Source: Sphingomonas sp. Leaf10 (lineage in GTDB: Bacteria > Pseudomonadota > Alphaproteobacteria > Sphingomonadales > Sphingomonadaceae). From it: 64,000 nt of DNA. The position numbers were made by a program, and so were the translations under genes. Location of the stretch: NCBI RefSeq assembly GCF_001421245.1, contig NZ_LMKE01000027.1, positions 1-64,000 on the forward strand, in the 5' to 3' direction. Below are positions 34,418 to 43,338 of this stretch, in pieces (the stretch's first letter is position 1; each line of letters starts with the position of its first letter). The notes beneath the pieces were generated by a model. The model was not told the origin of the DNA. It searched no databases and saw nothing but the letters and a program-made list of their open reading frames with translations.

Positions 34418-36858
34418 CGCCTGCCACGACCCGCCGCGCGATCGACAGCGGCTGGACCTTTCGTCAGTTCGGGCAGGACGACTGGCTGCCGGCGCAGGTG
34501 CCGGGGTCGAACTTCACCGACCTGTGGCGTGCCAAGCTGATCGAGGATCCTTATTTCGGCGACGTCGAACCGCGGCTCGAATGGATCGAACGGGCCGATT
34601 GGGAATATCGCTGCACCTTCGACGTGACCGCTGACGAACTGGCCGGCGATGGTGCGGCATTGGTGTTCGACGGGCTGGACACGTTGTGCGACGTGCGGCT
34701 GAACGACGCGGCGCTGTTGTCGGCCGACAATATGTTCCGCACCTATCGCATCGACGTGCGCGACCGGTTGCGGATCGGTGCCAACGAACTGGCGCTGCAT
34801 TTCCGCTCGCCCGTGCGCTATGGCGAGGCGCGCCGGGCGGCGGACGGGTTCTGCTACCCGGCGGAAAACGACAAGACCGTCGCGCGAGCCAGCGTCCATG
34901 TCCGCAAGGCCCCCTATCATTTCGGCTGGGACTGGGGCCCGAAATATATCACCGCCGGGGTGTGGCGCCCGGTGTGGCTGGACGTCGTGCGGCGCGGCCG
35001 GATCGTCGATCTTCAGTACCGCATCGATGCGCTCGACGATGCGCAGGCGGTCGTGACGTTCGATGTCGAACTGGATGGCAGCGGCACCGTCGAGATCGCC
35101 TGCGACGTGGCCGGGGTCGCGCCGGTGCGGGTCGCGGCTGGGGCGGGCAAGGCGACCGCGCGGGTCGTCATCGCTGCGCCGCGTCGCTGGTGGCCGAACG
35201 GCTTGGGCGATCCGTTCCTCTATCGCTTCACCGCGACGCTGTCCGACGACGCCGGCGTGATCGATCGTGCGACGACGCGCGTCGGCTTGCGCACCATCCG
35301 GGTCCGCAACGAACCCGATGCGATCGGCGAATGTTTCGAGATCGAGGTGAACGGCCGCCGCACCTTCATGAAGGGCGCGAACTATATCCCGTCGGACAGC
35401 TTCCTCGAACGGGTGACGCCCGGGCGATATCGGCAGCTGTTCCGCGACGCGGTCGACGCCAATATGAACATGCTGCGCGTCTGGGGCGGCGGCACCTATG
35501 AAAGCGACCTGTTCCACGATCTGGCCGACGAACACGGCATCCTGATCTGGCAGGATTTCATGTTCAGCTGCACGCTCTATCCCTTCGATCCGGCGTTCCT
35601 CGCCAATGTCGCCGAAGAGGCGCGGCAGCAGATCCGGCGGCTGCGACGGCATCCCTCGCTGGCGCTGTGGTGCGGCAACAACGAAGTGGCGCTGGGCGTC
35701 GCGCACTGGAACTGGCCGACGACCTTTGCCTATCCGGACGGGCTGTTCGACCGGCTGGTCGCGGGCAATCGCGACCTGTTCGAACGGGTGCTGCGCGATC
35801 TGGTCGCCGACCATGATCCCGACCGGTTCTACATGGCATCGTCGCCGATCGGTTTCTGGAACGATCCCGCCGACGATGTGCGCGGCGACAGCCACTATTG
35901 GGGCGTCTGGCATGGCGAGGAACCGCTCGACGCCTATGCGAAGCGCATTCCACGCTTCATGAGCGAATATGGCTTCCAGTCCTATCCCGACATCGCGTCG
36001 GTCGAACGCTTCACCGACCCCGCCGACCGGGTGGTGGGGTCCGACGTGCTGGCGCTGCACCAGAAGCATCCGCGCGGCGATGCGATCATCGGCCGGTTCC
36101 TGCGCGAACATTATGGCCAACCGCGCGACTTCGCCGCCTTCTGTACGCTCAGCCAGCTGACCCAGGCAGATGGGCTGCGCATCGCGTTCGAGGCGCACCG
36201 GCGGGCGATGCCCTATTGCATGGGTTCGCTCTATTGGCAGTTCAACGACTGTTTCCCGGCGATATCGTGGTCGAGCATCGACTATTATGGCCGGTGGAAA
36301 GCGCTGCACTATCAGGCGGCACGCTCGTTCGCGCCGCTGATCCTGTCGGCGGAGGCGGTCGCCGACGGGTTCGACATCCATATCATATCGGACCGGGTCG
36401 ATACGGTCGATGCCGAGCTGCTGCTCGAAGTGATCGATTACGACGGTGTGGCGACGTGGCGGTGGCAGGCGCCGGTGACGATCACCGGCAACCACGCCGC
36501 CGTCTTCGCACGCGTTCCCGCAGCTGCCGCCAGCGATGCGAAGCTGCTGATCGGCCGGGTCGTCAGCGACGGGCAAGAGCTTGCGCGATACGTCCGAATG
36601 CTGGCCGATCCCGTAAACTGCCGATTACCCGATCCGGCCCTGCATGCATGGGTCGAGGATGGCGCGGTCGTCGTCCGCGCCGAACGGTTCGCCCGCGCGG
36701 TTCGGATCGTCGTCGATGCCGGACATGGCAACCTTGCCGACAATTATTTCGACCTGCTGCCGGGGGAGGAGCGTCATGTTCCGCTACGCCACGGGCTGCT
36801 GCCGGCCGATGCGCCGGTATCGGTTTCCAGTATGGTCGACTGGATCGAACCGGCATGA
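34414..36858 (+). CDS. GH2 beta-mannosidase (cytoplasmic)
   Basis: An 814-residue GH2 enzyme. Jelly-roll N-terminus (SGWTFRQFGQDDWLPAQVPG; YRCTFDVTADEL), immunoglobulin-like middle, TIM barrel with acid/base E424 in WCGNNEVALG and nucleophile E518 in RFMSEYGFQSYP, and AMPYCMGSLYWQFNDCFPAI. This layout is that of beta-mannosidases, which cleave Man-beta-1,4-GlcNAc from the N-glycan core. No signal peptide, in contrast to the alpha-mannosidases, so it should act after import of the core disaccharide. Confidence 0.93.
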   Translation: MTPATTRRAIDSGWTFRQFGQDDWLPAQVPGSNFTDLWRAKLIEDPYFGDVEPRLEWIERADWEYRCTFDVTADELAGDGAALVFDGLDTLCDVRLNDAALLSADNMFRTYRIDVRDRLRIGANELALHFRSPVRYGEARRAADGFCYPAENDKTVARASVHVRKAPYHFGWDWGPKYITAGVWRPVWLDVVRRGRIVDLQYRIDALDDAQAVVTFDVELDGSGTVEIACDVAGVAPVRVAAGAGKATARVVIAAPRRWWPNGLGDPFLYRFTATLSDDAGVIDRATTRVGLRTIRVRNEPDAIGECFEIEVNGRRTFMKGANYIPSDSFLERVTPGRYRQLFRDAVDANMNMLRVWGGGTYESDLFHDLADEHGILIWQDFMFSCTLYPFDPAFLANVAEEARQQIRRLRRHPSLALWCGNNEVALGVAHWNWPTTFAYPDGLFDRLVAGNRDLFERVLRDLVADHDPDRFYMASSPIGFWNDPADDVRGDSHYWGVWHGEEPLDAYAKRIPRFMSEYGFQSYPDIASVERFTDPADRVVGSDVLALHQKHPRGDAIIGRFLREHYGQPRDFAAFCTLSQLTQADGLRIAFEAHRRAMPYCMGSLYWQFNDCFPAISWSSIDYYGRWKALHYQAARSFAPLILSAEAVADGFDIHIISDRVDTVDAELLLEVIDYDGVATWRWQAPVTITGNHAAVFARVPAAAASDAKLLIGRVVSDGQELARYVRMLADPVNCRLPDPALHAWVEDGAVVVRAERFARAVRIVVDAGHGNLADNYFDLLPGEERHVPLRHGLLPADAPVSVSSMVDWIEPA

Positions 36859-38489
36859 GGGCGTTGGCCGCGATGTTTGCCCTATTGGCGAGCGCGCCGG
36901 CGGTCGCACAGGGCGCGCCGTTGGCGCTCGGCGTCGACGAACTGCTCCGCTGGGCCCCGGACGGGCCGACCGCCGATCCGGGGCAGGTCGCGCGGGTGCC
37001 GCTTGCGCAGCGCTTCCGCGTGGCGCCGATCGGGCGAAACCGGGCGATCGATCCGCAGGTGCGGGTGTTGTATGCACCCGACGGGATGAACGTGCTGGGC
37101 GGACAGCCGACGGCTGGCGCGCGCTTCAACGGCTATACCTTCAGCCATTGGCCGCAGATCGACCTGTTCGCATGGTTCGCCGGCACCGCCGATCGCGGGA
37201 TCAACCTGCCGGCGCGCGGCTGGGTGGAGGCGGCGCATCGCAACGGGGTGCCGGTGATCGGTACGGTGTTCTTCGCACCGGTCGCATGGGGCGGGTCGCC
37301 GAACACCGTCGCGTCGTTCCTGCGCCGCGATGCACGGGGACATTTTCCGGCGGCGACGCAACTCGTGCGGATCGCACGCCATTACCGATTCGACGGCTGG
37401 TTCGTGAATGCCGAAACCGATGGCGCCGACGGGCAGGCGATGATCGATTTCATGGCCGAATTGCGCGCGATCGCTCCGCCGACGATGACGATCCACTGGT
37501 ATGATGCATTGCTGCCCGATGGCCGTGTCGTCTGGCAGAATGCGCTGACCCACGCCAATCTGCGGTTCCTGCAGGACGGTGCGCGGCGAACGGCGGACGC
37601 GATGTTCCTGAATTACGACTGGACGCGGCAGGGGCTGATCGACGGCGCGACCCTCGCGGAACGGTCGGGGCGCAGCCGCCACGACCTGTTCATCGGTGCC
37701 GATCTATGGCCCGCGCGCAATGCCCAGCCGGCGTTCCGGAATACCGCATGGCTCGATGCGCTGCGTGAACGGCCGGGTGGGCGGGCGCTCGGATCGATCG
37801 CGCTGTTCGCCCCTCATTTCGGGTATGATTTCCCGGGGGATGCACGCACGCCGCGCTTCAGCAATTTCGATCACGACCCGCGCGACGTCGCGCGCTTCTA
37901 CGATGCCGAACGGCGGCTGTTCGCCGGCGACACCCGCAACATGGCCGACCCGGCACGCATCGGCTGGACGGGCGTATCGTCGCTGGCGCCGACCCATGGT
38001 ATCGTGCCGACCCTGCCGTTCACCACCAGCTTCAACACCGGCCATGGCCGTATCGACGCCCGCGAGGGTAAGGTGGTCGGCGGAGCGTGGCATGACATGG
38101 CGCGGCAGGACGTATTGCCGACATGGCAATTCGCGACGATCGGCAACCGACCGGCGGTAACCGACTATGATTTTGATCGTCCCTTTGACGGCGGGTCGTC
38201 GCTGCGGATCGCCCCCGACGGATCGGGCAGCCGGACGTCGGTGCCGCTATATGCGTTGCGCCTGCCGCGAACGGTCAGGATCACCGCGGTTTCCCGTGGT
38301 GGAACCGGTTACGCCTTACGCGTGGGCAACCATATGCGCGCCTTGCCTGTGTCGACCGAATGGCAGGCAACAAGCTGGTGTGTTCGCGCACCCACGGCGG
38401 AAGCGCGTGTCTCGCTGAACATCGGACGCGCCGCGCATCAGCCGATCAACATCGGCCGAATTACGATCGAGGCGGGCTGCGGCGATTAG
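36855..38489 (+). CDS. GH85 endo-beta-N-acetylglucosaminidase (ENGase), secreted
   Basis: A 544-residue protein with a Sec signal (RALAAMFALLASAPAVAQG). The barrel shows NGYTFSHWPQIDLFAWFAG, GVPVIGTVFFAPVAWGG and the catalytic FDGWFVNAETDG, with N185 (oxazoline-assisting) and E187 (acid/base), then MTIHWYDALLPDGRV and DAMFLNYDWTRQGL. GH85 cuts between the two core GlcNAc residues of high-mannose N-glycans. C-terminal beta-sandwich ends at a disulfide-like cysteine pair. Last gene of the SSS-GH92-GH2-GH85 operon. Confidence 0.92.
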   Translation: MRALAAMFALLASAPAVAQGAPLALGVDELLRWAPDGPTADPGQVARVPLAQRFRVAPIGRNRAIDPQVRVLYAPDGMNVLGGQPTAGARFNGYTFSHWPQIDLFAWFAGTADRGINLPARGWVEAAHRNGVPVIGTVFFAPVAWGGSPNTVASFLRRDARGHFPAATQLVRIARHYRFDGWFVNAETDGADGQAMIDFMAELRAIAPPTMTIHWYDALLPDGRVVWQNALTHANLRFLQDGARRTADAMFLNYDWTRQGLIDGATLAERSGRSRHDLFIGADLWPARNAQPAFRNTAWLDALRERPGGRALGSIALFAPHFGYDFPGDARTPRFSNFDHDPRDVARFYDAERRLFAGDTRNMADPARIGWTGVSSLAPTHGIVPTLPFTTSFNTGHGRIDAREGKVVGGAWHDMARQDVLPTWQFATIGNRPAVTDYDFDRPFDGGSSLRIAPDGSGSRTSVPLYALRLPRTVRITAVSRGGTGYALRVGNHMRALPVSTEWQATSWCVRAPTAEARVSLNIGRAAHQPINIGRITIEAGCGD

Positions 38490-38497
38490 AAAGACGC

Positions 38498-38538
38498 TTG
38501 ACATAATCGCCGGACGCCATGCATGTAATCGATTACAT
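38498..38538 (+). promoter_or_regulatory. TonB-receptor promoter region with LacI-type operator, site 3
   Basis: TTGACA at 38498-38503 is a consensus -35 box. The perfect palindrome ATGTAATCGATTACAT (38523-38538) covers the expected -10 and start-site region, so a bound repressor would block polymerase. It is 88 bp upstream of the receptor ATG. The -10 box itself is not clear. Confidence 0.82.
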
Positions 38539-38626
38539 CATGCGGCGGTACGAATCGACGGAAGATCGATCGCGGCGGCGGCAACATGCGCGGCGCAGGG
38601 GTCGCACCATGCAAAGGGAGGGACGG

Positions 38627-41600
38627 ATGAAGGCGTTTTCATTTGGCGGAACCGGTCGTGCCCGGCTGATGGCCGGGGTCGCGGTCGCGGCAGTCGTCGG
38701 CTTTGCCGGCATGGCACAGGCGCAAACGACCACCGGCGCCAATCCGGTCGGCACCGACGCGCCCGTCACCACGGCGGAGGCGACGCAGGGTGAGGGCGAC
38801 GGCGAAATCCTCGTCACCGGTTATCGTTCGTCGATCGACCGCAACCTGCGCGACAAGCGCAATTCGGCCGCAGTGGTCGAAGTCATCACCGCCGAAGACA
38901 TCAGCAAATTCCCCGACCGCAACGTCGCCGACGCGCTGCAACGTGTGCCGGGCGTTGTCATCACCCGCGATGGCGGCGAAGGACGCACCGTCAGTGTCCG
39001 CGGCCTGCAACCCGACCTGACGCTGACGCTGCTCAACGGCAACTATATCGCGACGTCGGAAACCAACAGCGAAGCGACCCGCTCGTTCAACTTCCTGCTG
39101 ATGCCCTCCAACCTGTTGGGCAAGGCCGAGTTGTTCAAATCGTCCGAAGCCCGCATCGACGAAGGCGGCATCGGCGGCACGGTGATCCTGCACACCCGCC
39201 GCCCGCTCGACCTGCCGGCCTGGTCGGGGTTCGTGACGGCCGAAGGCACCTATGCCGACACGACCGAGCGCGTCGATCCGCAGCTGTCGGGTCAGCTGTC
39301 GTGGAAGAACAAGGACGAGACGTTCGGCGTACTGGTCAGCGGCACTTGGCAGAAGCGCCAGACGCGCACGATGAGCGCCACGACCGAAGACTGGCTGTGG
39401 TACGATCAGAACGGCGCGCGCAGCGGCGTCGACGTCAACGGTACGCCGTTTTCGCCGCAGCCGAGCGAATGGTGGGGTCAGTCGGGGTTCAACGACCAGA
39501 ATGGTCGGCTCTATTCGGGCTTCTTCATGCCGACCGCGGTCAATTTCGGCATCCGCGACGAAAATCGTGAGCGATTGGGCATTCAGGCGACGGCACAGTG
39601 GCGGCCGACCGACGGCCTGACGCTGACCGCCAATTACTTCCGGTTCAACCTGACCGGCGATTACGTAAATAATTCGCTGAAGGTGCCCGAGTGGAACATC
39701 GCCCGCTTCAACGGCGACGGCAACTGGGCGGGCGGTCGGTTGCTCGACAAGCTGAACTTCGATCCCAGCGGCACGGTCGTGACCGGCGCCCAGTTCAGCC
39801 TGCAACAGGGCAAGACCTATTATTGCAGCGAAGCGCAGGCCGCGGCCGGCGGGCAGCGCCCCGGCGGCTGGGGTCCCGACGACTGCACCGTCCCGACGCC
39901 GCAGCTGACCGGTGGCTATAGCCGCGAAGAAGCGCTGTCGCAGACCGCCGATTTCGAGGCGGAATACAAGAGCGACAACTTCGTCGGCGTGGTGAAGCTC
40001 GGCCGCACCTGGTCCGAAGGCGGTCCGTCGATCAACTTCCGCATGTCGGCCAAGCCGCGCGTGGCGATCAACGGCCAGTATCAGCCGGGTAACCGCTTTA
40101 CGTCGTGGGACCTGACCGGCACGCCGACGATGACTTTCTCCCCCGATTTGCAGGACCGCATCCTCGGCGGCTTCTCCGAAATCGACGTCGGGTCGACCGA
40201 TTCATCGTGGATCAACACCCGCATCTCGCAATATTACGGCCAGGCGGACGGCACCTGGATGGTGTCGAACGGCGCGTTCGACACGTTGCAGTTCGGCGTG
40301 AAGTATCGCGACGGATCGGTGCATCGCAACACCGGCAACACCATCTGGAACTGCCCCGGCACCACCACCCGCTACCAGCAGTGCGACACGACCGCGAGCA
40401 CCGCGCGGCCCGAATTCTTCCTGTCGGACCCGATCACCAACATCCCCGGCGGCTTCAGCGCCAACGTGTTCCCCGGCATCAACTTCACCAATTACCTCAG
40501 CTATCTCGACGATCGCTATGGCGGGTCGGTGCGGTTCGAGGAGCCGGACTTCATCTACAATGTCGGCGAAAAGATCTGGTCGGGCTATGTCCAGGCGAAC
40601 TTCAAGACCGATCGCCTGCGCGGTAACTGGGGCGTGCGGGTTGTGCATACCAAGCAGCGCGCGGAGTCGACCGACGCGGTCGAACGCTTCCTCGACTATT
40701 TCGCCGATGGTCCCGATGGTCGCCCGCTGGCCTGTACCCCGGGTGCCGCGAACCAGATATGCGAAAGCGGGTTCGTGCGGGCCGAGGTGCGCGAGAAGAC
40801 GTTCGAACTGAACACGCTGGACAAGACCTATACCGACGTCCTGCCCAGCCTGAACGTCGCATTCGACGTCACCCCCAGCCTCGTCGCGCGTGGTGCGGTG
40901 GCCAAGGTGATCGCACGGCCGGCCTTCACCAACCTCGCCTTCCCCGGCGCGCTGAACTTCGTGTCGGAGGAATATAGCAGCGACCGCGTCGCAGGCGGCG
41001 GCACCAGCCAGCCGGGCTGGACCGGCAGCGGCAGCAACAAGGACCTCGAAGCGTTCCAGGCATGGCAGTATGACCTCGGCCTCGAATGGTATTATCATCG
41101 CGGGTCGGTGATCGGCGTCGGCCTGTTCCGCAAGGACGTGAAGAACTTCGTCGTGCCGGTGTCGCAGGATCAGGCGGTGACGATCGGGGGTGAGACGGTC
41201 AACGTCCGCAACTTCTCGACCCAGGCCAATGGCCAGAACGGCGTGTCGCAGGGCATCGAATTCTATGCACAGCACACGTTTGACTTCGGCGTCGGCTATC
41301 AGGCCAACCTGACGTTCAACGACACCAACACCGCCGCCGTCGTGCTGGCCGGGCGCGAGATCGCCGAATCGCCGCTGGTCGGCAGCGCCGAGAACCAGGC
41401 GAACTTCACGCTGTTCTACGAGAATGACCGGTTCCTCGCCCGCGCCTCGTACAACCGGCGTGGCGAGGTGGTGAACGGCACCCACAACCAGCTGACCATC
41501 TATACCGAGCCGTATGAGCAGGTGGACCTGAACGTCGCGTTCAACATCACGCCGCAACTGGTGCTGTCGGCATCGGTGCTGAACCTGACCAAGTCCGAAC

Positions 41601-41695
41601 TGCGCCAGCATCTGGGCAACGATACCAAGGCCCGGTTCTGGACCAACGGCTATTCGGGCCGGATTGCGTTTGCCGGCGCGACGTTCAAGTTCTGA
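38627..41695 (+). CDS. TonB-dependent receptor, Caulobacter/Xanthomonas carbohydrate type
   Basis: A 1022-residue outer-membrane transporter. Signal peptide (RARLMAGVAVAAVVGFAGMA), a TonB-box-like EILVTGYRSS, the plug domain (SAAVVEVITAEDISKFPDRN; ALQRVPGVVITRDGGEGRTV), then a long barrel ending in phenylalanine (IAFAGATFKF). The plug pattern matches the large receptors of Caulobacter and Xanthomonas that import oligosaccharides. AAAGGGAGGG precedes the ATG. Its LacI operator places it in the N-glycan regulon, so it probably imports the oligosaccharide released by GH85. Confidence 0.93.
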   Translation: MKAFSFGGTGRARLMAGVAVAAVVGFAGMAQAQTTTGANPVGTDAPVTTAEATQGEGDGEILVTGYRSSIDRNLRDKRNSAAVVEVITAEDISKFPDRNVADALQRVPGVVITRDGGEGRTVSVRGLQPDLTLTLLNGNYIATSETNSEATRSFNFLLMPSNLLGKAELFKSSEARIDEGGIGGTVILHTRRPLDLPAWSGFVTAEGTYADTTERVDPQLSGQLSWKNKDETFGVLVSGTWQKRQTRTMSATTEDWLWYDQNGARSGVDVNGTPFSPQPSEWWGQSGFNDQNGRLYSGFFMPTAVNFGIRDENRERLGIQATAQWRPTDGLTLTANYFRFNLTGDYVNNSLKVPEWNIARFNGDGNWAGGRLLDKLNFDPSGTVVTGAQFSLQQGKTYYCSEAQAAAGGQRPGGWGPDDCTVPTPQLTGGYSREEALSQTADFEAEYKSDNFVGVVKLGRTWSEGGPSINFRMSAKPRVAINGQYQPGNRFTSWDLTGTPTMTFSPDLQDRILGGFSEIDVGSTDSSWINTRISQYYGQADGTWMVSNGAFDTLQFGVKYRDGSVHRNTGNTIWNCPGTTTRYQQCDTTASTARPEFFLSDPITNIPGGFSANVFPGINFTNYLSYLDDRYGGSVRFEEPDFIYNVGEKIWSGYVQANFKTDRLRGNWGVRVVHTKQRAESTDAVERFLDYFADGPDGRPLACTPGAANQICESGFVRAEVREKTFELNTLDKTYTDVLPSLNVAFDVTPSLVARGAVAKVIARPAFTNLAFPGALNFVSEEYSSDRVAGGGTSQPGWTGSGSNKDLEAFQAWQYDLGLEWYYHRGSVIGVGLFRKDVKNFVVPVSQDQAVTIGGETVNVRNFSTQANGQNGVSQGIEFYAQHTFDFGVGYQANLTFNDTNTAAVVLAGREIAESPLVGSAENQANFTLFYENDRFLARASYNRRGEVVNGTHNQLTIYTEPYEQVDLNVAFNITPQLVLSASVLNLTKSELRQHLGNDTKARFWTNGYSGRIAFAGATFKF

Positions 41696-41700
41696 ACGGA

Positions 41701-41731
41701 CGACCCCGTGCGTCGGTGGCGCGCGGGGTCG
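41701..41731 (+). terminator. Possible attenuating hairpin after the TonB receptor gene
   Basis: CGACCCCG at 41701-41708 and CGGGGTCG at 41724-41731 form a perfect 8-bp stem 6 bp after the receptor stop. There is no T run, so it may stabilise the receptor mRNA end or weaken readthrough into the halogenase gene rather than terminate fully. Confidence 0.4.
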
Positions 41732-41795
41732 ATATCGCCGATAGGGGCGCGCAGGCGTCCAGTCGCACGGACACGCGTGAACGGAGCCGAGCCGC

Positions 41796-43304
41796 ATGAC
41801 CGACAACCGCATTCGCCAGATCGTCGTGCTGGGCGGCGGTAGCGCGGGATGGATGGCGGCGGCGGCACTCGCCACCTATCTGGGGCGCAGCGTATCGGTC
41901 CGGCTGGTCGAATCCGAGGAAGTCGGCATCGTCGGCGTGGGGGAATCGAGCGTCCCCCATATGAAGACGTTCAACAGCGAAACGCTGGGCATCGACGAGC
42001 GCGACTTCGTCACCCGCACCAACAGCACATTCAAGCTCGGCATCCGCTTCATCGATTGGGGCCGGGTCGGTGACGATTATATCCACGGGTTCGGCACCAT
42101 CGGCCGCGGTCTCGGCCCGTTGCCGTTCCACCAGCTCTGGCTGAAACGCTTCCTTGCCGGGCGTGCCGGTCCGCTCGGCGATTATTCGTTGCAGACGGTC
42201 GCGGCGCCCGCCGGGAAATTCCAGTGGAGTGGTCCGCCCGGCACGCCGCTGTCCGACATCGCCTATGCCTATCACCTCGATGCCGTGCTCTATGCCCGGT
42301 TCCTGCGCGAACTGGCCGAGCGGCGCGGCGTCGAGCGGATCGAGGGCAAGGTCGTCCGCGTCGAACAGGATGGCGACAGCGGTAACGTACAAGCGATCGT
42401 GCTGGACGACGGCCGGCGGATCGACGGCGAATTCTTCATCGACTGTTCGGGGTTCCGCGGCCTGCTGATCGAACAGACGCTGCGGACCGGCTATCTCGAC
42501 TGGCGGCACTGGTTGCCGTGCGACCGGGCGTTCGCGGTTCCGTCGGCCTCGGTCGGACCGCCCATGCCCTATACCGAAGCGGCCGCCCGTCCGGCGGGCT
42601 GGCAATGGCGCATTCCGCTCCAGCACCGGGTCGGCAACGGCTATGTCTATTCCAGCGCGCATATCGACGACGATGCGGCTGCAGCGACGCTGCTGGATAC
42701 GCTCGACGGCGAACCGCTCGATACGCCCCGACAGCTGCGCTTCACCGCCGGGCGGCGGGCGAAGGCATGGAACGGGAATGTCGTGGCGCTGGGACTGGCC
42801 GCCGGATTTCTGGAGCCGCTGGAATCGACCGGCATCTATCTGGCGCAGGCCGGCATCCGGCGGCTGTTGGGACTGTTTCCCGCGCGCGACATCGATCCGG
42901 CGCTGGCAGATCGGTTCAATCGCGAGACCGCGTTCGAATATGAACGCACGCGGGATTTCCTCGTGCTGCATTATCACGCGACCCGTCGCGACGACACGCC
43001 ATTCTGGAACGACTGCCGGACGATGGACGTACCCGATCCGCTGAAGGAAGCGATCGCGCTGTTCCGCGCCGATGGCCGCTATTTCCGCAACGGCGAGGAT
43101 TTCTTTGCGCTGCCGAGCTGGGTGCAGGTGATGATCGGGCAGGGGATTATCCCGGCCGATTACCACCCGATCGTCGACGCCATGCCCGACGCCCATCTCG
43201 ACCAGTATCTCACGCGGATTCGCGGCGAGATCGCGAGCGCCGTTGCCACGATGCCGATGCATCGGCACTTCATCGACCGCCATTGCAAGGCAGAGGTCGC
43301 CTGA
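41796..43304 (+). CDS. Flavin-dependent tryptophan halogenase family protein
   Basis: A 502-residue FAD protein with the full halogenase signature: GGGSAGWMAAAAL nucleotide site (residues 13-25), GVGESSVPHM, K80 in NSTFKLGIRFIDW (the catalytic lysine position of PrnA/RebH), W269-Q-W271-R-I-P (the WxWxIP motif) and E343 in EPLESTGIYL. Proteins of this family sit beside carbohydrate TonB receptors in Caulobacter and sphingomonads, where no halogenated product is known. It lies 100 bp after the receptor and 34 bp before GH125, suggesting cotranscription. Substrate unknown. Confidence 0.9.
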   Translation: MTDNRIRQIVVLGGGSAGWMAAAALATYLGRSVSVRLVESEEVGIVGVGESSVPHMKTFNSETLGIDERDFVTRTNSTFKLGIRFIDWGRVGDDYIHGFGTIGRGLGPLPFHQLWLKRFLAGRAGPLGDYSLQTVAAPAGKFQWSGPPGTPLSDIAYAYHLDAVLYARFLRELAERRGVERIEGKVVRVEQDGDSGNVQAIVLDDGRRIDGEFFIDCSGFRGLLIEQTLRTGYLDWRHWLPCDRAFAVPSASVGPPMPYTEAAARPAGWQWRIPLQHRVGNGYVYSSAHIDDDAAAATLLDTLDGEPLDTPRQLRFTAGRRAKAWNGNVVALGLAAGFLEPLESTGIYLAQAGIRRLLGLFPARDIDPALADRFNRETAFEYERTRDFLVLHYHATRRDDTPFWNDCRTMDVPDPLKEAIALFRADGRYFRNGEDFFALPSWVQVMIGQGIIPADYHPIVDAMPDAHLDQYLTRIRGEIASAVATMPMHRHFIDRHCKAEVA

Positions 43305-43338
43305 CCCCGCCAAGCTTCAGGATAACGGAGACTGTCCC

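Noticed and set aside
35898-38489. Possible GH2-GH85 fusion of 863 residues
   Set aside because: The upstream portion is an out-of-frame reading of GH2; GH85 has its own signal peptide at 36855 and an ATGA overlap.
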